From Prochlorococcus sp. AG-686-P16 (GTDB lineage Bacteria > Cyanobacteriota > Cyanobacteriia > PCC-6307 > Cyanobiaceae), in contig QCVY01000005.1 of the NCBI GenBank assembly GCA_003208695.1, forward strand, positions 1-23,182: 23,182 bases of DNA, read 5' to 3'. Numbering within the stretch: the first letter of the stretch is position 1; every line of letters begins with the position of its first letter. Of the stretch, positions 22,319 to 23,182 are shown piece after piece. The position numbers were made by a program, and so were the translations under genes. Under the pieces are notes generated by a model. The model was not told the origin of the DNA. It saw nothing but the letters and a program-made list of their open reading frames with translations, and did not search any database.

Positions 22319-22969
22319 TTAGTTAATTGGCGATATTGGATATAATGGTAAAACTTTATTCCAAGTATTAGAACTTGAAAGTTGAGAATTTTGATTAGAT
22401 AAATTCAATAATTCTTTTAAATCTTCAATATCAGAATATTCGGCTTGATAAGAAAACTCTATATTCTTTAATTCTTCAAAAATCTTTGGAATAATTTTTT
22501 CTTTGATAGTAATATTTTTGTTTGGGTTGTCAGAAATGGAAATTTCATATTTTCCTGCAATATATCCTCTTCTTTTTAATTTTTTGAAAATCCAAAATGA
22601 ATCTTTATTGCAATAGATATTATTTTTCATAGCAATTCTTTTTGCCATCAATTCAAAAGAAGTAAAACTATACAATGAGCAATTTATTTGCTGAGCGAGA
22701 GTTCTCGCTAATACTATTATTTGTCTGGACGCATTAAAGTTTGATGGGCCTATACTGACTGATATCTTATTAATTTTTTTTAAATTTTCTTTTGTAATAA
22801 AATTTGTAAAATCAACTATTAAATTATTGCATAAATCTTTTTCAAATTTTTTTGTAAAAAATTTTTCAGATAAAGAGCTATTGTTTTCTCTATAAGCGAA
22901 GCCAAAAGAATCATCAGTACTATGAATTGCTAAGGTTAATTTATTATAATTTTTTAATTCGTAAGGCAT
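22319..22969 (-). CDS. tsaB: TsaB-like tRNA t6A synthesis protein (YeaZ)
   Basis: This 216-residue actin-like ATPase-fold protein supports TsaD in making t6A37 in ANN-decoding tRNAs. The opening LTLAIHSTDDSFGFA matches the first strand-turn, and ISVSIGPSNFNASRQIIVLARTLAQQ matches the GPGSFTGLRIG..ARGLA helix of TsaB. The glycines are partly replaced, as is common in diverged cyanobacterial copies. The end is low in similarity. It lies 6 nt downstream of the partial gene on the same strand. Confidence 0.8.
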   Translation of the reverse strand: MPYELKNYNKLTLAIHSTDDSFGFAYRENNSSLSEKFFTKKFEKDLCNNLIVDFTNFITKENLKKINKISVSIGPSNFNASRQIIVLARTLAQQINCSLYSFTSFELMAKRIAMKNNIYCNKDSFWIFKKLKRRGYIAGKYEISISDNPNKNITIKEKIIPKIFEELKNIEFSYQAEYSDIEDLKELLNLSNQNSQLSSSNTWNKVLPLYPISPIN

Positions 22970-22975
22970 TTACCT

Positions 22976-23182
22976 TTAAATAGGTAACTCTAAACCTGGC
23001 CTACACTTAGACCACTTACCAGTTTCTTCGGAAAAACTTGAACAAGATTGGACATCCCAATCACTTTTAAAATCGCCATTTAAATCTTTGATTATACTTA
23101 CGTGAATAAAAGGTTTTTTTGGTTTAAAATCAGGCGAATCACAAATGTGCTTAACATCATGATTTTTTTCAACATCATGATA
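22976..23182 (-). CDS. C-terminal end of a hypothetical protein, continues beyond window
   Basis: There are 68 codons open to the window edge, ending RPGLELPI with a TAA at 22978-22976, 6 nt before the tsaB start. Visible features are HICDSPDFKPKKPFIHVSIIKDLNGDFKSDWDVQSC with several Cys (at HIC, QSC, SKC) and a DLNGD turn. The DNA at the window edge carries an 11-nt direct repeat (ATCATGATGTT twice, minus strand). I do not recognise the family; the conserved Cys and lack of hydrophobic stretches suggest a small folded or exported domain. Confidence 0.55.
   Translation of the reverse strand, partial: YHDVEKNHDVKHICDSPDFKPKKPFIHVSIIKDLNGDFKSDWDVQSCSSFSEETGKWSKCRPGLELPI

Noticed and set aside
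23151..23181. 11-nt direct repeat at the window edge
   Set aside because: Two short AT-rich units inside a partial coding frame; too little sequence to call a repeat element.

Overview
The window looks like chromosome from a high-light-adapted Prochlorococcus. The evidence is the very AT-rich sequence, single copies of ndhO, ycf3, rpaA and rpaB, tightly packed genes, alternative start codons, and small RNAs of the picocyanobacterial Yfr families. The assignment rests on recognised gene families and gene order, not on a database search.

Layout. (1) 1-4983 is core genome: the 3' part of an LpxB-related glycosyltransferase, a small membrane protein, a TIGR01777 epimerase (minus), ndhO, a J-domain protein and cysteine synthase (both minus), a UPF0367 protein and an EcfA/CbiO-like ABC ATPase. 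(2) tRNA-Asn(GTT) at 5033-5104, followed by a strong terminator. (3) 5105-10777 is a low-density accessory segment between the tRNA and rpaA. It holds a minus-strand run of small, partly decayed genes (7043 down to 5532) around an MTH1187-type thiamine-binding protein, an orphan Cas4/RecB-like nuclease, and two inverted copies of a two-gene small-RNA unit (Yfr10-like plus Yfr2-like) that enclose about 1.2 kb with three small ORFs. I see no integrase, transposase or duplicated tRNA end. (4) 10778-22969 is core genome again: rpaA; the minus operon copper P-ATPase-tmk-holB; ycf3; radA (minus); the plus-strand cluster rpaB-plsX-fabH-fabD-plsC; and tsaB (minus) with the end of one more gene.

How it works together. 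RpaA and RpaB are the paired OmpR-type regulators of circadian output and high-light response. RpaB is joined end to start with plsX, at the head of a membrane-lipid cluster covering acyl-phosphate formation, the first condensation, malonyl loading and lysophosphatidate acylation. The most interesting part is the sRNA locus. Each unit carries the Yfr1/Yfr10 ACTCCTCA-type motif upstream of a Yfr2-type RNA whose 5' end is almost the exact complement of that motif. One copy has a perfect GTA-N8-TAC (NtcA-type) site upstream and the other has lost it. Two single-nucleotide lesions in the neighbouring small-gene operon (a TGA at a conserved Trp position, and a frameshift) suggest active decay of the accessory cassette.
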